NCBI GenBank assembly: GCA_900542275.1
Contig: UQMW01000027.1
Coordinates: 1 to 27,336 of the forward strand
From: an uncultured Collinsella sp.
GTDB taxonomy: Bacteria > Actinomycetota > Coriobacteriia > Coriobacteriales > Coriobacteriaceae
Direction of reading: 5' to 3'
DNA: 27,336 bases
Shown piece by piece: positions 8,076 through 14,610 of the stretch; position 1 is the first letter of the stretch, and every line of letters begins with the position of its first letter. The notes beneath the pieces are model-generated. The model was not told where the DNA came from. It saw only the letters and a list, made by a program, of their open reading frames with translations, and made no database searches. A program made the translations under genes and the position numbers.

Positions 8076-9800
8076 CTACGAGCGCAGTGTAATTTTATCG
8101 CGCAGCGACTTGAGGTCTTCGGTGACGGTGCGGTCTTCCTGGATCATCTTCTGGACCTTTTTGTAACTCGTGCTGACGGTCGAGTGGTTGCGGTTGCCAA
8201 ATTCGGCGCCCACCGCCGTGGTCGTCATCTCGCACATCTCGATGGCCAGGTAGATAGCGATATGGCGTGCTTTTGCGATATTGGCGTTGCGACGCGGGCC
8301 GATGAGCTCCTCGTGCGTCACGCCGTACTGCTCTTCGATGACGGACTGAACCGTCTGGACGTTGATCTTTTTGGCCGATGTGTCGAAGTACTGGCTGGCG
8401 ATGGCGTCGATATCGTCAAAGGTGAGCTCCCCGCCCTCGCGCTCGCGGTCGCCCGCCTCGCCGGCGCAGCGCTCGCAAAAGCTCTCGAGTTCGCGGATGT
8501 TGGTGCCCGACACCTCTGCCATGTGTTTAAAGTGCTCGTCGGTCAGGTGCCCGCTGTCGCCCCCATAGGCCGCCAGCAGCGAGTCGTCGCCTGCCTCGGG
8601 AGCGGCGACGATGGTGTTCTCGTAATAGCGCTGCAAGATCTTGTATTTCATCTCGTAGCTGGGCTCTGCGACCAGGCAGAGCATGCCGGCGTTGAAGCGG
8701 CTGGTCAGACGCTCGTCCATGCTCAGGTCCTTGGGGGCGCGGTCTGCCGCGATGACGACCTTCTTGTTGTTGCGGATGAACTCGTCCATGAGCTGGAAAA
8801 AGTAGTCCACGCTCGCGCGCTTGCCGATGATGTTTTGGATGTCGTCGATGATGAGCACGTCCACGCCGTGGTACGCCTGCATGATGGGGGCGTTGCTCTT
8901 CTTTTGGCGGTCGAACTCGGTCATCAGGTCGTCCAGATATGCCTGGGAGTTGGCATACTTGACCTTAATCTCGGGCGACTTCTCGGCGAGCTCGTTTTTG
9001 ATGGCAAGCAGCAGGTGCGTCTTGCCCAGGCCCGATTTGCCGTAGATGAACAGTGATGTGCATGTGCCGCGCTCGTCCGCGAGGGCGGCAAACTTGAGTG
9101 CCGAGCGATAGGCATGGCTGTTCTCGGGGCCGTAGACAAAGTTCTCAAAGGTAAATTTTGAGTTCGCGGCGAGCGGGGCTCCATCCGTATTCTGCTCGGC
9201 CGGCACGGTCGGTGCTGGCACGGGTGAAGCGGGGGCCGTAGCTTGCGTGGATTTAGCCGGCGCTCCGCCCTTCATCTGGTTCATCATGCGACGAAAATCA
9301 TCGGCCGAGAGTGTGTTCTTGATTGCAATGCCCGAATCCGCGCTCGCCGCTGCGTCGTGAGCGATGGGCATGTGCGTGACGGGTGCGTTCGCTGGCGTCG
9401 CCGCCGCGGTCGGCAACGGTGCCATGGTTTCACGGGAAACATCGCTGCGCTGGTGCTCGATTGTCGGTACGTCGCCTGCGGAGGCCGGCACCGCCGGGGA
9501 AGCAGCGGGAGCCGCGCCGCCCGCCGTCGCGGCAGCGGATTCCGTCGCGGCGCCTTGCGGTGCCACGATGTCGAGCGCAATCGGTGCAAAGGCGATTTCT
9601 TCCAGATAGGCCTCAATAGTCGGCTGATGCTTTTTGAGCTGCGCGATGGCAAAGCGCGAGGGGGCCTCGATCGTGAGCGTATCTTCGGTCAGGCTTATGG
9701 CGCGCGATTGCCCCAGCATGTTGATGAGGCGTGCATCTTGGCCGTCGCGCTGGCAAAAGGCGATGGCATCCCCCAGGATGATGCTTGCTTCCTCGTCCAC
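8076..9800 (-). CDS. dnaA: chromosomal replication initiator DnaA
   Basis: DnaA binds origin boxes, forms an ATP-dependent filament and melts the DNA to start replication. The 574-residue protein has an N-terminal domain I (about 1-75), an unusually long Ala/Pro-rich linker (about 80-215), and an AAA+ domain with Walker A YGKSGLGKTH near 255, Walker B VLIIDD near 313 and the arginine-finger region SRFNAG. The C-terminal helix-turn-helix ends in FGNRNHSTV (534-542). The usual signature there is GGRDHTTV, so the base-contacting Asp433 and Thr435 of E. coli are Asn538 and Ser540. The GTG start has GGGAG upstream. The gene begins 15 bases after the stop of the GHKL gene and is probably cotranscribed with it. 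A parS-like site lies inside the linker codons. Confidence 0.98.
   Translation of the reverse strand: MDEEASIILGDAIAFCQRDGQDARLINMLGQSRAISLTEDTLTIEAPSRFAIAQLKKHQPTIEAYLEEIAFAPIALDIVAPQGAATESAAATAGGAAPAASPAVPASAGDVPTIEHQRSDVSRETMAPLPTAAATPANAPVTHMPIAHDAAASADSGIAIKNTLSADDFRRMMNQMKGGAPAKSTQATAPASPVPAPTVPAEQNTDGAPLAANSKFTFENFVYGPENSHAYRSALKFAALADERGTCTSLFIYGKSGLGKTHLLLAIKNELAEKSPEIKVKYANSQAYLDDLMTEFDRQKKSNAPIMQAYHGVDVLIIDDIQNIIGKRASVDYFFQLMDEFIRNNKKVVIAADRAPKDLSMDERLTSRFNAGMLCLVAEPSYEMKYKILQRYYENTIVAAPEAGDDSLLAAYGGDSGHLTDEHFKHMAEVSGTNIRELESFCERCAGEAGDREREGGELTFDDIDAIASQYFDTSAKKINVQTVQSVIEEQYGVTHEELIGPRRNANIAKARHIAIYLAIEMCEMTTTAVGAEFGNRNHSTVSTSYKKVQKMIQEDRTVTEDLKSLRDKITLRS
9426..9441. promoter_or_regulatory. 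parS-like site inside dnaA
   Basis: GGTTTCACGGGAAACA matches 14 of 16 bases of parS TGTTTCACGTGAAACA (mismatches at positions 1 and 10). It falls in the codons for VSRET in the flexible DnaA linker, where amino-acid constraint should be low. It may be a weak ParB-binding site; the central mismatch lowers confidence. Confidence 0.4.
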
Positions 9801-9815
9801 TGTCTCTCCCGTTCT

Positions 9816-11240
9816 TTAGCTCTGAGCTCGCACGCGAGCGGCGCCGAGTTCGGTCAGATGGTATTTCTGGCCATGCTTGATGACCAAGCCGGCCTGCGCC
9901 AAGTCATTGAGCGTGCGTGACCAAGTGGGGGCCGAGTTTCCAAACGCCCTCGCCAGATCGGTTGCACCGCACGCTTGATTTTGCGCCAGATAGCCCAGCG
10001 CGGCGTTGCCGCGATCGCTTACGAACACGTCCGGTTGTGGCTGCGCATACTGATTTGCTGCATTAGGATACATCATTTGAGCTGCTGGTTGTTGAGAACT
10101 CTGCATCGGCGGCATTTGCTGTTGAAAACTTTGAGGCCACTGTTGGTAAGGCTGCGGAGGCATCTGCTGGGCCCAAGGGTTGTACTGCTGCTGTGGCATC
10201 TGCTGGTACGGCTGCTGATATCCCTGCTGGTACTGTTGCGGGAACTGCTGGCCATACCCCAGTGGCGGCATCTGCTGATATGGATATCCCTGTTGGTACG
10301 GCTGATAGCCCATTTGCTGGCCACCCGGTGCCCCCGTCGCCTGCTGCATTGCTGCTGCATCCTGATCCGCCAGCGGCATGGTCTCTGGCATGTTTGGCGG
10401 CATCGACATCGATGTCGCCTGGGGCTCTTGTGTAGGAAGCATTCCGGGCTGCTGCATCTGTCCCACGGGGGGCTGCATCTGCTGCGTTGCCATGGGCTGC
10501 TGAGCAAAAGCTCCCGGCAGGGGGTATGTGGGATGCTCCGTCTCGGGCCGCACGGCAGCACCGCGTCCGCCGGCACGCTCGATTTCCTGCACGCGTTTAG
10601 GGTTCAGGCTTACCGTAACCACGGTGCCGTTGCCCATGTTGTCCTCGATGGACACGGCGCCGCCGGCGTTTTCCAAATACTCCTGCACCATGGGAAACCC
10701 TGCTCCGGTTCCACGGATATAGCGCTTCATCTTGCTGTTTGCACTGGTAACGCCAAAGTCGAACGCGCGCTCCTTGTCGTCGATGCCGGGTCCTTGATCG
10801 GCAAAGCGGATGGTGTCTCCGCCGTCCAGAATCGAGATGATGGGCTCGGCAAAGTGCGCGTGGATAAAGTTTTCGACAATCTCGCGGATGACCATGAGCG
10901 AGATATGGCCACCTTGTTCTTTCATGCACTGGTAGACGGTGTTGGTGGTCTCTTCCAAATACGTGCGGACATCTTGCGGATTAATGACGATCACACGCGG
11001 TGTCGACAGCATGTCGTCATAGACGGCGATGCGTGCGGCGTACATGGCTTTTGGCGCCTGCGTGGTCGTCTGCTCGCCTTCCTCACGCTCTTCGCGCACG
11101 CCGGTGATGTGCTCGTTGTCGGGTGCCGGGTCTCCGGAATCGACCATGGTGTAAAAGTCGTCAGACATGCCGCTCGCAATCTTCCAAAAGGTTTCGAACA
11201 AATAGTAGCTCACTGTGCAATGTTTCTCATCTTTCGACAA
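9816..11240 (-). CDS. GHKL-type ATPase with Gln-rich segment and C-terminal winged helix; unnamed
   Basis: I do not recognise a named family. Residues ~85-215 are a GHKL (histidine-kinase/SpoIIAB-like) ATPase: N-box Glu120 and Asn124 in REIVENFIHAH, DQGPG at 148-152, and the G2 motif RGTGAGF at 176-182. No phosphoacceptor-His or membrane segment is seen, so it is more like an anti-sigma-type kinase than a sensor kinase. Residues ~247-401 are low complexity, rich in Gln (about 49 by my count), Pro, Met and Tyr. Residues ~405-470 look like a winged helix (TDLARAFGNSAPTWSRTLNDL). The start is uncertain: a TTG at 11240 (used here), GTG at 11213 or ATG at 11168 are in frame and none has a strong ribosome-binding site. 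It is 15 bases upstream of dnaA and its 5' end touches a DnaA-box cluster. Confidence 0.85.
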   Translation of the reverse strand: MSKDEKHCTVSYYLFETFWKIASGMSDDFYTMVDSGDPAPDNEHITGVREEREEGEQTTTQAPKAMYAARIAVYDDMLSTPRVIVINPQDVRTYLEETTNTVYQCMKEQGGHISLMVIREIVENFIHAHFAEPIISILDGGDTIRFADQGPGIDDKERAFDFGVTSANSKMKRYIRGTGAGFPMVQEYLENAGGAVSIEDNMGNGTVVTVSLNPKRVQEIERAGGRGAAVRPETEHPTYPLPGAFAQQPMATQQMQPPVGQMQQPGMLPTQEPQATSMSMPPNMPETMPLADQDAAAMQQATGAPGGQQMGYQPYQQGYPYQQMPPLGYGQQFPQQYQQGYQQPYQQMPQQQYNPWAQQMPPQPYQQWPQSFQQQMPPMQSSQQPAAQMMYPNAANQYAQPQPDVFVSDRGNAALGYLAQNQACGATDLARAFGNSAPTWSRTLNDLAQAGLVIKHGQKYHLTELGAARVRAQS

Positions 11241-11341
11241 CTTTTCAAAACCTGTTGAAAACTTTGGAAAACGGGCGAAAAGTTCTCAACATTGCCAACA
11301 TGACCTGTTGAAAACTCGATGAAATATCGTGAAAAGTTGTC
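11232..11341. other. second DnaA-box cluster, upstream half of a bipartite oriC
   Basis: Two exact TGTTGAAAA boxes (11253-11261, 11306-11314) are each embedded in CCTGTTGAAAACT. Near matches on the other strand are TTTTCAAAA (11242-11250) and TTCTCAACA (11283-11291). An exact 12-bp inverted repeat, GACAACTTTTCA at 11236-11247 and its complement at 11330-11341, brackets the cluster. It lies between divergent transcription units (the GHKL-dnaA unit and rpmH) where gene direction switches. It is not notably AT-rich, so unwinding more likely happens at the dnaA-dnaN element. Confidence 0.7.
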
Positions 11342-11411
11342 ATGTACCGCTAAATCGAGCTTGGCTTATGGGGGAACCGTGTGAACTGCGCAACCTTTTA
11401 CCTTTGATTTC

Positions 11412-11441
11412 TTGACATTTGAACATTGATTTCCCTACAAT
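11412..11441 (+). promoter_or_regulatory. rpmH promoter, sigma-70 type
   Basis: TTGACA (11412-11417) is a perfect -35 hexamer, followed after 18 bases by TACAAT (11436-11441), a five-of-six -10 match. Transcription would start near 11448, giving a leader of about 65 bases before rpmH. This is the clearest promoter in the window. Confidence 0.85.
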
Positions 11442-11467
11442 CTTCAAGCTCACGTGTCTATATCTGC

Positions 11468-11485
11468 GTCCGCGCCCCCGCGGAC
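11468..11485 (+). other. leader hairpin in the rpmH mRNA
   Basis: A 7-bp perfect GC-rich stem (11468-11474 with 11479-11485) has a four-C loop and sits 14 bases before the ribosome-binding site. It could protect the 5' end or be a control element for L34 synthesis. No T-run follows, so it is not a terminator. Confidence 0.4.
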
Positions 11486-11513
11486 ACTCGAAATGCAGCA
11501 GGAGGAACTTAAG

Positions 11514-11648
11514 ATGAAGCGTACGTATCAGCCTAATAAGCGTAAGCGTGCCAAGACCCATGGCTTCCGTGCCCGTATGGCCACTAAGGGTGGTCGTGCC
11601 GTGCTCGCCCGTCGTCGCGCCAAGGGCCGCAAGCGTCTCACTGTCTAG
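11514..11648 (+). CDS. rpmH: 50S ribosomal protein L34
   Basis: L34 is a small, very basic protein of the large ribosomal subunit. The 44 residues begin MKRTYQPNKRKRAKTHGF and end GRKRLTV, a near-perfect family match in sequence and length. The start at 11514 is chosen because AGGAGG (11500-11505) lies eight bases upstream; an in-frame ATG at 11493 would add seven residues and lacks such a site. It is the first gene of the rpmH-rnpA-yidD-yidC-jag run and its usual place is beside oriC. Confidence 0.98.
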   Translation: MKRTYQPNKRKRAKTHGFRARMATKGGRAVLARRRAKGRKRLTV

Positions 11649-11668
11649 CAGCGATACACACATCTCGC

Positions 11669-12007
11669 ATGAAGACTATTAAGTCTCGGCAAGATTTCGA
11701 GCATGTGTTCAGTCAGGGGCGTCGTTTCAATCACCCTCTGATTCGAATGACCATATGTGAATCGGTTGGCGAAGGCGACTCCGGAAGGGTCGCCTTCGTT
11801 GGTGCTAAACGGCTCGGTTGTGCTGTCGTGCGCAACCGTTCTAAGCGTGTGATGCGCGAGGCCGCCCGCAGCTGTGGATTTCCCGTTGCGGGTTATGACA
11901 TCATCTTGTTCGCAACTCCCAAGACGAGGGTTTCCTCGCCGCAGGAGATGGACAAGGCGTTGCGTTCGCTTATGAAACGCGCCGGCGTTGCCGGGGAGGA
12001 GCGATGA
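11669..12007 (+). CDS. rnpA: ribonuclease P protein component
   Basis: RnpA is the protein cofactor of RNase P, which trims the 5' leader from precursor tRNAs together with the catalytic RNA. The 112-residue protein has the conserved basic helix AVVRNRSKRVMREAAR (about residues 52-67) and the N-terminal FEHVFSQGRRF segment. No strong ribosome-binding site precedes the ATG. It lies 20 bases after rpmH and its end overlaps yidD by four bases. Confidence 0.95.
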   Translation: MKTIKSRQDFEHVFSQGRRFNHPLIRMTICESVGEGDSGRVAFVGAKRLGCAVVRNRSKRVMREAARSCGFPVAGYDIILFATPKTRVSSPQEMDKALRSLMKRAGVAGEER

Positions 12008-12228
12008 GCAATCACGTTTTGCGACGTGTTGCCATCGCTCCTATTCGCATATATCAACAGGTTATTTCGCCCTTATTGCCTGACGCCTGCATTTATTACC
12101 CAACGTGCTCGCAATACGCCATCCAGGCGATTGAGAAGTACGGTGTTTTGAGAGGCTGCTGGCTTGCCGTGAGGCGCATCGCTCGCTGCAATCCCCTGCA
12201 CGTCGGCGGTTATGACCCTGTGCCCTAG
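12004..12228 (+). CDS. yidD: membrane protein insertion efficiency factor YidD
   Basis: YidD is a small peripheral membrane protein that assists YidC-dependent insertion. The 74 residues carry the family hallmarks: an N-terminal amphipathic segment (VAIAPIRIYQQVISPLL), the motif YYPTCSQYAIQAIEKYG, and RIARCNPLHVGGYDPVP at the end. It overlaps the rnpA stop by four bases (ATGA arrangement), implying translational coupling, and is followed by yidC as in most bacteria. Confidence 0.96.
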   Translation: MSNHVLRRVAIAPIRIYQQVISPLLPDACIYYPTCSQYAIQAIEKYGVLRGCWLAVRRIARCNPLHVGGYDPVP

Positions 12229-12257
12229 CGGGCACTCGCTATCGGAGGAAAACTTAC

Positions 12258-13028
12258 ATGTGGGATTGGATCGTTAACATCCTTTTCGAGCTGCTCAAGC
12301 TCATCCAGACCTTTGCGGTCGACTGGGGCCTGTCCATCATCATCCTGGTGGTCATCATCCGTCTGCTGCTGACGCCGCTCATGCTCAAGTCGACCAAGTC
12401 GACGGCTCGCATGCAGGTGCTGCAGCCCAAGATGCTCGAGATCCAGGAGCGCTATGCCGACGATCCTCAGCGTCAGGCCGAGGAGATGCAGAAGTTCTAC
12501 AGCGAGAACAAGTTCAATCCGCTGTCCGGCTGTCTGCCGCTTCTGATTCAGATGCCTATCCTGTTTGCCCTGTTTACGCTGCTTCGTAACCTGCCGCAGT
12601 ACTTTAACGAGGGCACGTTCTCGTTCTTCAACATCCTGCCCGACCTGACCACCACGCCGAGCGCTTCCTTTGCCGATGGCTTTATGGTTGCACTGCCTGC
12701 GCTGGTCTGCCTGATCCTGTTCGCCGTCCTGACCCTGATTCCGCAGCTCTATATGTCGCGCAACCAGACCGGCCAGCAGGCCCAGAGCATGCGTATGATG
12801 GCCGTTGTCATGACGGTCATGATGCTTTGGATGGGCTGGAGCCTTCCCGTTGGTGTTCTGCTGTACTACGACGTCTCGTCTGCTTGGCAGGTTATCCAGC
12901 AGATTTTTGTGACGCAGAAGGTCATCGACAAGGCGAAGGCCGATGAGGAGGAGCGTCTTAAGAACGCGCCGCTGCAGGTTGAGGTCACTCGTCGAGAGAA
13001 GAAGCCGCGCCCGCACAAGAAGAAGTAG
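12258..13028 (+). CDS. yidC: membrane protein insertase YidC/Oxa1 family
   Basis: YidC inserts and folds inner-membrane proteins alone or with SecYEG. The 256-residue protein is the short Gram-positive form without the large periplasmic domain. The hydrophilic-groove arginine is Arg35 in VVIIRLLLTPL. A charged cytoplasmic coiled-coil hairpin follows (about 45-90), then further membrane segments including the stretches around MPILFALFTLL, LVCLILFAVLTLI and MMLWMGWSLPVGVLLYY. The C-terminal tail is very basic (RREKKPRPHKKK), which may contact ribosomes. GGAGG lies nine bases before the ATG. There is no typical lipobox at the N-terminus. Confidence 0.95.
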   Translation: MWDWIVNILFELLKLIQTFAVDWGLSIIILVVIIRLLLTPLMLKSTKSTARMQVLQPKMLEIQERYADDPQRQAEEMQKFYSENKFNPLSGCLPLLIQMPILFALFTLLRNLPQYFNEGTFSFFNILPDLTTTPSASFADGFMVALPALVCLILFAVLTLIPQLYMSRNQTGQQAQSMRMMAVVMTVMMLWMGWSLPVGVLLYYDVSSAWQVIQQIFVTQKVIDKAKADEEERLKNAPLQVEVTRREKKPRPHKKK

Positions 13029-13045
13029 CGGGATATCAATCTTAT

Positions 13046-13057
13046 TTAGGTACCTAA
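13046..13057. repeat. 12-bp palindrome TTAGGTACCTAA, copy 1
   Basis: This perfect palindrome sits in the 44-base gap between yidC and jag, about seven bases before the jag ribosome-binding site. An identical copy, also followed by C, occurs at 16550. It could be a repressor operator or an mRNA element; function unknown. Confidence 0.5.
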
Positions 13058-13072
13058 CTTTTGGAGTACGTT

Positions 13073-13642
13073 ATGTCTGAAGAGATCGTCGAGGATATGC
13101 TTGAGGAGGTTGCCCCGCAGGTTGCGGGCGATTATCCCGAGATTGCACAGCGCTACAAGGCTGGTGAAGAGCTGACCGATGAGGAGCTCGACACCATTGC
13201 CGATGTTGCGATTTCCATCCTGCGTTCCATCCTTTCGCACTTCGATGCCGCCAACTCTCCTATCGATGAGTATGAGGGTGACGAGGGTGAGCTGATTTTG
13301 GATGTAACGGCTCCCGATCTTGCTGTTCTCATTGGCCGTCATGGTCGCACCCTTGATGCCCTTCAGGTTATGTTCTCTTTGCTGGTGAGCCGCAAGCTTG
13401 GCTTTAGGTATCCGGTTGTAGTGGACGTCGAGGGATACAAGAGCCGCCGTCAGGACAAGGTTGCGTCCATGGCTCAGTCTGCTGCCGAGCGTGCCATCCG
13501 CACTCATAAGAGTGTTTCGCTTCCACCCATGAATGCCTACGAGCGCCGACTGGTCCACATTGCACTTCGTGGCAATGATGCCGTCGATACTCATTCTGAG
13601 GGTTCTGACCCTGATCGCCATGTGGTGATTGTTGCTCGATAA
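13073..13642 (+). CDS. jag: KH-R3H RNA-binding protein Jag/KhpB
   Basis: Jag (KhpB, SpoIIIJ-associated) binds RNA and is linked to cell elongation and division control in Gram-positive bacteria. The KH domain has the GxxG loop as GRHG at about residues 87-90, and the C-terminal R3H domain has RRLVH near 158-162 followed by DRHVVIV. The N-terminal part is strongly acidic and I see no separate Jag-N domain. The ATG at 13073 with GGAG seven bases upstream is preferred to an in-frame TTG at 13061. It follows yidC, its usual neighbour, and ends at a strong terminator. Confidence 0.92.
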   Translation: MSEEIVEDMLEEVAPQVAGDYPEIAQRYKAGEELTDEELDTIADVAISILRSILSHFDAANSPIDEYEGDEGELILDVTAPDLAVLIGRHGRTLDALQVMFSLLVSRKLGFRYPVVVDVEGYKSRRQDKVASMAQSAAERAIRTHKSVSLPPMNAYERRLVHIALRGNDAVDTHSEGSDPDRHVVIVAR

Positions 13643-13660
13643 TCTACTCGAGCTTATGCT

Positions 13661-13692
13661 AAGGGGACGTGGTTTCCACGTCCCCTTTTTTT
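13661..13692 (+). terminator. intrinsic terminator after jag
   Basis: A 12-bp perfect stem (13661-13672 with 13676-13687) and a three-T loop run directly into an eight-T tract (13685-13692). It is one of the strongest terminators in the window and separates the rpmH-jag transcript from rsmG. Confidence 0.92.
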
Positions 13693-13738
13693 GTCAAAAG
13701 TTCTCGATACACTGATTTTTGTCAGAAAGGAGCTTTCG

Positions 13739-14476
13739 TTGTTAGTACTTACTGATCAGCAAGCTGACGAGATGTTAAGTCGTCTAACTTCCTATTGCAA
13801 AGAGTATTCCTTGAGCGTAACTGATGTTGAGCTGAGGAAATGTATTCAGCATTTGGATTTGGTTCTGGAAACAAATAAGACAACCAATCTCACCCGTATT
13901 CTTAACGTAGAAGATGCTGCAGTACTTCATATCCTCGACTCACTTGTTTTACTCCCCTATATCAATAAGGCTCCTGAGGGAGCTTTGCTCGATATGGGTA
14001 CAGGTGCGGGCTTCCCTGGTATTCCGTTAACCATAGTCACGCATCGTAAAGCTACTTATATTGACTCTGTTGGCAAGAAGGTTGATGCTGTCAATTCCTT
14101 TGTCCATGCTCTTGGATTGAAACATGCTCATGCGGTTCATGATCGTCTTGAAGAATATGCTCGAAGCCATAAGAAGCAGTTCTCTGTCGTAACCGCCCGC
14201 GCACTAGCCCCTCTACCGATTCTTGTTGAGTATGCGGCTCCGTTCCTCAAGGATGGAGGGCTATTTGTTATCACCAAGGGCAATCCTTCGGATGAGGAGC
14301 TTGCTTCTGGCATGTCAGCAGCTAAGATTTGCGGTTTTACTTTGCTTCTGAATGACGCAATCGATTTGCCTGAGGGCTTGGGCCACAGGGAGTTTATTGT
14401 TCTTAAGAAGAGCCATCCAGCATCTGTCTCATTGCCTCGTGCAAATGGCATGGCAAAGAAGAATCCGCTTGCCTAG
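13739..14476 (+). CDS. rsmG: 16S rRNA (guanine(527)-N7)-methyltransferase
   Basis: RsmG (GidB) methylates N7 of G527 in 16S rRNA using S-adenosylmethionine. The 245-residue protein has the SAM-binding motif LLDMGTGAGFPGIPL near residues 83-97 and the family segment NLTRILNVEDAAVLHILDS. I chose the TTG at 13739 because AAAGGAG (13726-13732) lies six bases upstream; a longer form from TTG 13691 would begin inside the preceding terminator. One line I counted (13801-13860) is 38% G+C, clearly below the ~60% of neighbouring blocks. It directly precedes parS/parA, a common arrangement. Confidence 0.93.
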   Translation: MLVLTDQQADEMLSRLTSYCKEYSLSVTDVELRKCIQHLDLVLETNKTTNLTRILNVEDAAVLHILDSLVLLPYINKAPEGALLDMGTGAGFPGIPLTIVTHRKATYIDSVGKKVDAVNSFVHALGLKHAHAVHDRLEEYARSHKKQFSVVTARALAPLPILVEYAAPFLKDGGLFVITKGNPSDEELASGMSAAKICGFTLLLNDAIDLPEGLGHREFIVLKKSHPASVSLPRANGMAKKNPLA

Positions 14477-14477
14477 A

Positions 14478-14493
14478 TGTTTCACGTGAAACA
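14478..14493. promoter_or_regulatory. parS site 1
   Basis: TGTTTCACGTGAAACA is a perfect match to the bacterial chromosomal parS consensus and a perfect palindrome. It starts one base after the rsmG stop codon. It is the loading site for the CTP-dependent ParB clamp. Confidence 0.96.
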
Positions 14494-14516
14494 TAATGGA
14501 TACTAACAACTTGCAG

Positions 14517-14532
14517 TGTTTCACGTGAAACA
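14517..14532. promoter_or_regulatory. parS site 2
   Basis: A second perfect TGTTTCACGTGAAACA, exactly 39 bp from the first, start to start. Confidence 0.96.
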
Positions 14533-14555
14533 TGGCGGTTGATATCGAATCGGAA

Positions 14556-14571
14556 TGTTTCACGTGAAACA
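14556..14571. promoter_or_regulatory. parS site 3
   Basis: A third perfect TGTTTCACGTGAAACA, again exactly 39 bp from the second. It lies 39 bases before the parA start, so ParB binding here could also affect parA transcription. Confidence 0.96.
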
Positions 14572-14610
14572 TCCTCCGTTTGACAGCTTTAATACACACC
14601 AGGAGGGACC

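Noticed and set aside
6872..8092. 406-codon plus-strand frame opposite dnaN and into the origin gap
   Set aside because: Shadow of dnaN; its composition is unlike a real protein and it runs through the origin elements.
14478..14571. Three evenly spaced repeats, considered as a CRISPR array
   Set aside because: The repeats are 16-bp perfect palindromes identical to parS, lie beside parAB, and no cas gene is present.
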